A program made the translations under genes and the position numbers. Below are positions 61,828 through 64,000 of a DNA stretch of 64,000 bases, one piece after another; the stretch's first letter is position 1, and each line of letters opens with the position of its first letter. The notes below the pieces were generated by a model that saw nothing but the letters and a program-made list of their open reading frames with translations, ran no database searches and was not told the DNA's origin. This DNA comes from Paenimyroides marinum. GTDB taxonomy: Bacteria > Bacteroidota > Bacteroidia > Flavobacteriales > Flavobacteriaceae. The DNA lies in NCBI RefSeq assembly GCF_900108395.1, contig NZ_FNXE01000007.1:1-64000 (forward strand), given 5' to 3'.

Positions 61828-61866
61828 ATTAAATTGTTTCATCCGTAATGATATGATAATTTGACG

Positions 61867-61874
61867 TATATTTG
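61867..61874 (+). promoter_or_regulatory. Putative -7 box for ytxJ
   Basis: TATATTTG fits TAnnTTTG, 18 bases before the ATG at 61893. No clear -33 element. Confidence 0.5.
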
Positions 61875-61892
61875 AACATTAAAATTACAAAA

Positions 61893-62222
61893 ATGAATTG
61901 GAATGTTTTAGAAAATATACATCAAACCGAAGAGTTAAAGGATGCTTCTTTTTCAAAACCTCAATTGGTTTTTAAGCACAGCACACGTTGCATCATCAGT
62001 AAAATGGTTTTAAAGAATTTTGAGAACGATTTTTTGTTGCAAGATGTAATTGATGTTTATTATTTAGATTTGATTTTGTACAGAGAGTTATCAAATAAAA
62101 TAGCCGAAGTGTTTGGAGTTACACACCAATCGCCGCAAATTCTATTGATTAAAAACGGAGATGTGATCTATAACACATCACATGAGGGTATTGACGCTAA
62201 TGTTTTGAGGGAGTTTGTATAA
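61893..62222 (+). CDS. ytxJ: Bacillithiol system redox protein YtxJ
   Basis: A 109-residue thioredoxin-fold protein of the YtxJ/BrxC type, which removes bacillithiol from cysteines. The active-site region is FKHSTRCIISKMVLKNF near residue 30, with a single catalytic cysteine in a CxxS motif, and the cis-proline region THQSPQILLIKNG is near 78. The ATG at 61893 is preferred: the -7 box covers the earlier TTG at 61872. It shares its upstream region with clpB, in keeping with a stress-response role. Confidence 0.85.
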   Translation: MNWNVLENIHQTEELKDASFSKPQLVFKHSTRCIISKMVLKNFENDFLLQDVIDVYYLDLILYRELSNKIAEVFGVTHQSPQILLIKNGDVIYNTSHEGIDANVLREFV

Positions 62223-62254
62223 AAAAAATCCGACTAACTCGTCGGATTTTCATT
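62221..62254. terminator. Terminator between ytxJ and ctaA
   Basis: Stem aaaatccgac/gtcggatttt with a short loop, between convergent genes; A run on the left and T-rich sequence on the right serve both strands. Confidence 0.8.
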
Positions 62255-62280
62255 TTGTTTATTTTGAAAATGACTTGAAA

Positions 62281-63318
62281 TTATATTACCGGCTTATTTT
62301 TCTTTGATTCCAATATAATTGCAAACTGTAAACCGTACATAATGGCGGCTAAGACTAAATGCGCAGCTTGTGTACCAAACGGAAAATGGATGTAATACAT
62401 TAAAATTCCCGTAAAAATTTCAAGCAACAATAGAACCATAATCCAGTTGATTTTGTTGTTTCCTAGCTTCAATCGTTTATTTCTTAAAAAAAGATAAAGA
62501 TTTACAAAGAATATTACAAAAGAAAAGGTTCTGTGTACGTAAAAAGTCATATCCGGATTTTCGAGCCACAATGCCACATCGGTAATTCCATTATTGGTTT
62601 GTTCATCAATAAATTGTCGAACTTGTGTTCCCATTCCAATTTGAATCAGTGAGAAAAACATTGCCACCCATGTAAAAATATAAAATGTTTTATCGTATTT
62701 AATCTGGTGTTTATGTTTGTCTTTTGCAAGGTAAATCAGGTAAATCAATGCGGCAACATTCAATAAGGCGGCAATCATGTGTGTAGTGATTTTAATCGGA
62801 TTTAATACCGAATAAACTACTGTGGCTCCTAACCATGCGTTAAAAACTAATAAAGCTAAAACAATTCCTGACCAAATAATTAGCTTGGGGCTAGCTTTAA
62901 AAAATGCAACTGATATGATTGAAAGCACGAACAAAATAAGACAAGCCAGTCCTGCTAACGCACCACATAAACGGTTTATGTATTCAACCCAGGTGTGGTA
63001 TGGATTAAATTCTGCATAATCGTGTTTGGTGTATTCGTCCCAGTTTGACGGTTGATACATCTCATTCGATGTAAAATCTTTATTAGCTACCTTTAATTTA
63101 GAATCTTTAATGATTACCTGACCTTTTTCATAATCGTGATAAGGTTCCCACAACAATTCTTCAATCTGCGTAGGTGGGATATAATATCCAAAACATTTAG
63201 GCCAATCAGGACAGCCCATTCCTGAACCGGTCATTCGAACAGTAGCCCCTGCAATAATTACCAAATAAACGGTGATAAGTGAAATTTTTGCCCAACGGAT
63301 AAATGTTTTGTTTTCCAT
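62281..63318 (-). CDS. ctaA: Haem A synthase (CtaA/COX15)
   Basis: A 345-residue inner-membrane enzyme that oxidises haem O to haem A for aa3-type oxidases. It has eight predicted helices. The N-terminal family motif RMTGSGMGCPDWPKCFGYYI lies near 28, a second histidine block HTWVEYINRLCGALAGL near 107, and further conserved histidines in ITTHMIAALLN and VHRTFSFVIFF. It ends after the terminator at 62221-62254 and starts 3 bases downstream of the CCA-adding gene, so the two are one operon. Confidence 0.93.
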   Translation of the reverse strand: MENKTFIRWAKISLITVYLVIIAGATVRMTGSGMGCPDWPKCFGYYIPPTQIEELLWEPYHDYEKGQVIIKDSKLKVANKDFTSNEMYQPSNWDEYTKHDYAEFNPYHTWVEYINRLCGALAGLACLILFVLSIISVAFFKASPKLIIWSGIVLALLVFNAWLGATVVYSVLNPIKITTHMIAALLNVAALIYLIYLAKDKHKHQIKYDKTFYIFTWVAMFFSLIQIGMGTQVRQFIDEQTNNGITDVALWLENPDMTFYVHRTFSFVIFFVNLYLFLRNKRLKLGNNKINWIMVLLLLEIFTGILMYYIHFPFGTQAAHLVLAAIMYGLQFAIILESKKNKPVI

Positions 63319-63321
63319 GAT

Positions 63322-64000
63322 TTATAATTTTGGATTTACAGGTTTTAAACCTAAACTACTGGCTTTTTTTATCATAAAATGATAAGCGGCTTCGTATTCA
63401 TTTGCAATATCGCCTTCTAAAATAGCTTCTTTTATGGCATCTTTAATCTGTCCGATTTCTTTAGACGGTTTTAAATCAAAAATTTCCATAATTTCTTCGC
63501 CTGTAACAGGTGGCTGAAAGTTACGAACGTGATCGCGTTCTTCGACTTCAACAATTTTTTTTCGAACAATTTTAAAATTGTTGTGGTATTTTTTAAATTT
63601 CTTTTGATTTTTAGTGGTAATATCGGCTTCGCATAACGTTAGCAGAAGTTCCACATCTTCACCCGCATCAAAAACCAATCTGCGAACTGCTGAATCGGTT
63701 ACGGTATCTTCGGCAATAACAATCGGGCGCGAGCTCATAGTTACCATTTTTTGCACAAAACGCATTTTGTGGTTTAAAGGCATGTGAAGCCGTTGAAAAA
63801 TGCGTTTGACCATTTTTCCGCCTAAAAACTCATGACCGTGAAAAGTCCAGCCGTTTTTTTTGTTGAATTTTTTTGTGGGAGCTTTACCAATATCGTGTAA
63901 CAAAGCCGCCCAGCGTAACCATAAATCATCGGTGTTGGGACAAATATTATCAACCACTTCTAACGTGTGGTAAAAATTGTTTTTATGGGTATGACCTTCT
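63322..64000 (-). CDS. CCA tRNA nucleotidyltransferase, C-terminal part (cut by window edge)
   Basis: The C-terminal 225 residues of a tRNA nucleotidyltransferase / poly(A) polymerase family protein whose N-terminal catalytic domain lies beyond 64000. The frame stays open to the edge (upstream residues read [14 protein letters not shown]). An HD-type metal motif is seen in [12 protein letters not shown] and [15 protein letters not shown], then [19 protein letters not shown] and the C-terminal [23 protein letters not shown] is not encoded on the tRNA in this window, which fits a need for this enzyme. Operon with ctaA. Confidence 0.85.
   Translation of the reverse strand, partial: EGHTHKNNFYHTLEVVDNICPNTDDLWLRWAALLHDIGKAPTKKFNKKNGWTFHGHEFLGGKMVKRIFQRLHMPLNHKMRFVQKMVTMSSRPIVIAEDTVTDSAVRRLVFDAGEDVELLLTLCEADITTKNQKKFKKYHNNFKIVRKKIVEVEERDHVRNFQPPVTGEEIMEIFDLKPSKEIGQIKDAIKEAILEGDIANEYEAAYHFMIKKASSLGLKPVNPKL

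Noticed and set aside
1-64000. CRISPR arrays, insertion sequences, integrases, phage genes, replication origin
   Set aside because: No regularly spaced repeats, transposase or integrase motifs, or DnaA-box clusters were seen on reading both strands.

Overview
The window is a continuous piece of chromosome from a low-GC Bacteroidota, most likely a member of the Flavobacteriaceae (Flavobacterium/Myroides-like). Several independent signs agree. Promoter -7 boxes of the form TAnnTTTG stand in front of many genes and RNAs. The cbb3 oxidase has a fused CcoN-CcoO subunit and a one-haem CcoP. A bacillithiol-linked YtxJ protein, a DUF3810 protein and a large single-chain PurL are present. There are no insertion sequences, phage genes, CRISPR arrays or integrases, and coding is dense. 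The longest stretch without a gene, 11257-11549, is just under 300 bases.

Layout. 1-4279 holds a secreted protein of unknown role, lipoamide dehydrogenase and an ABC exporter. 4266-9740 holds truA and, divergently, a run with an M64 peptidase, a YfcE-type phosphodiesterase, a bestrophin-like channel, a DUF2461 protein and a frameshifted DoxX-like gene. 9802-12230 holds pepT, tRNA-Tyr and a Crp/Fnr regulator. 12328-20971 is the micro-oxic respiration locus: copper ATPase CcoI, CcoS, CcoNO, CcoQ, CcoP, CcoG, CcoH and a TauE/DsbD-like membrane protein. 20987-28208 holds SRP RNA, a glutaminyl cyclotransferase, NDH-2, DUF3810, a thioredoxin-like [2Fe-2S] protein, pepD and a lipoprotein. 28254-31925 is purL. 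31994-42398 is a cell-envelope glycan cluster with seven sugar-transfer or sugar-modifying genes and an LTA-synthase-like membrane enzyme. 42557-50407 holds ettA, a GlmU-like protein, an outer-membrane barrel protein, a NUDIX hydrolase and an acyltransferase. 50433-55536 holds a newly noticed 38-residue membrane protein, an MFS exporter, a hybrid histidine kinase and an acyl-CoA dehydrogenase. 55634-64000 holds anmK, an amino-acid dehydrogenase, a TonB-like protein, clpB, ytxJ, ctaA and a CCA-adding enzyme cut by the window edge.

How it fits together. The clearest unit is the oxidase locus. The Crp/Fnr gene lies directly upstream, and two operator-like palindromes (TGAYnnnnRTCA) sit in front of ccoI and ccoS, each centred exactly 36.5 bp upstream of the end of its -7 box. 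This suggests one regulator switches on assembly and structural genes together. A second, different palindrome pair, two copies 42 bp apart, lies between clpB and ytxJ and suggests a stress-response operator. No wholly new multi-gene system was found. The points most worth following up are these two operator sets, the altered cysteine pattern of the regulator, the small 38-residue gene and the broken DoxX-like gene.
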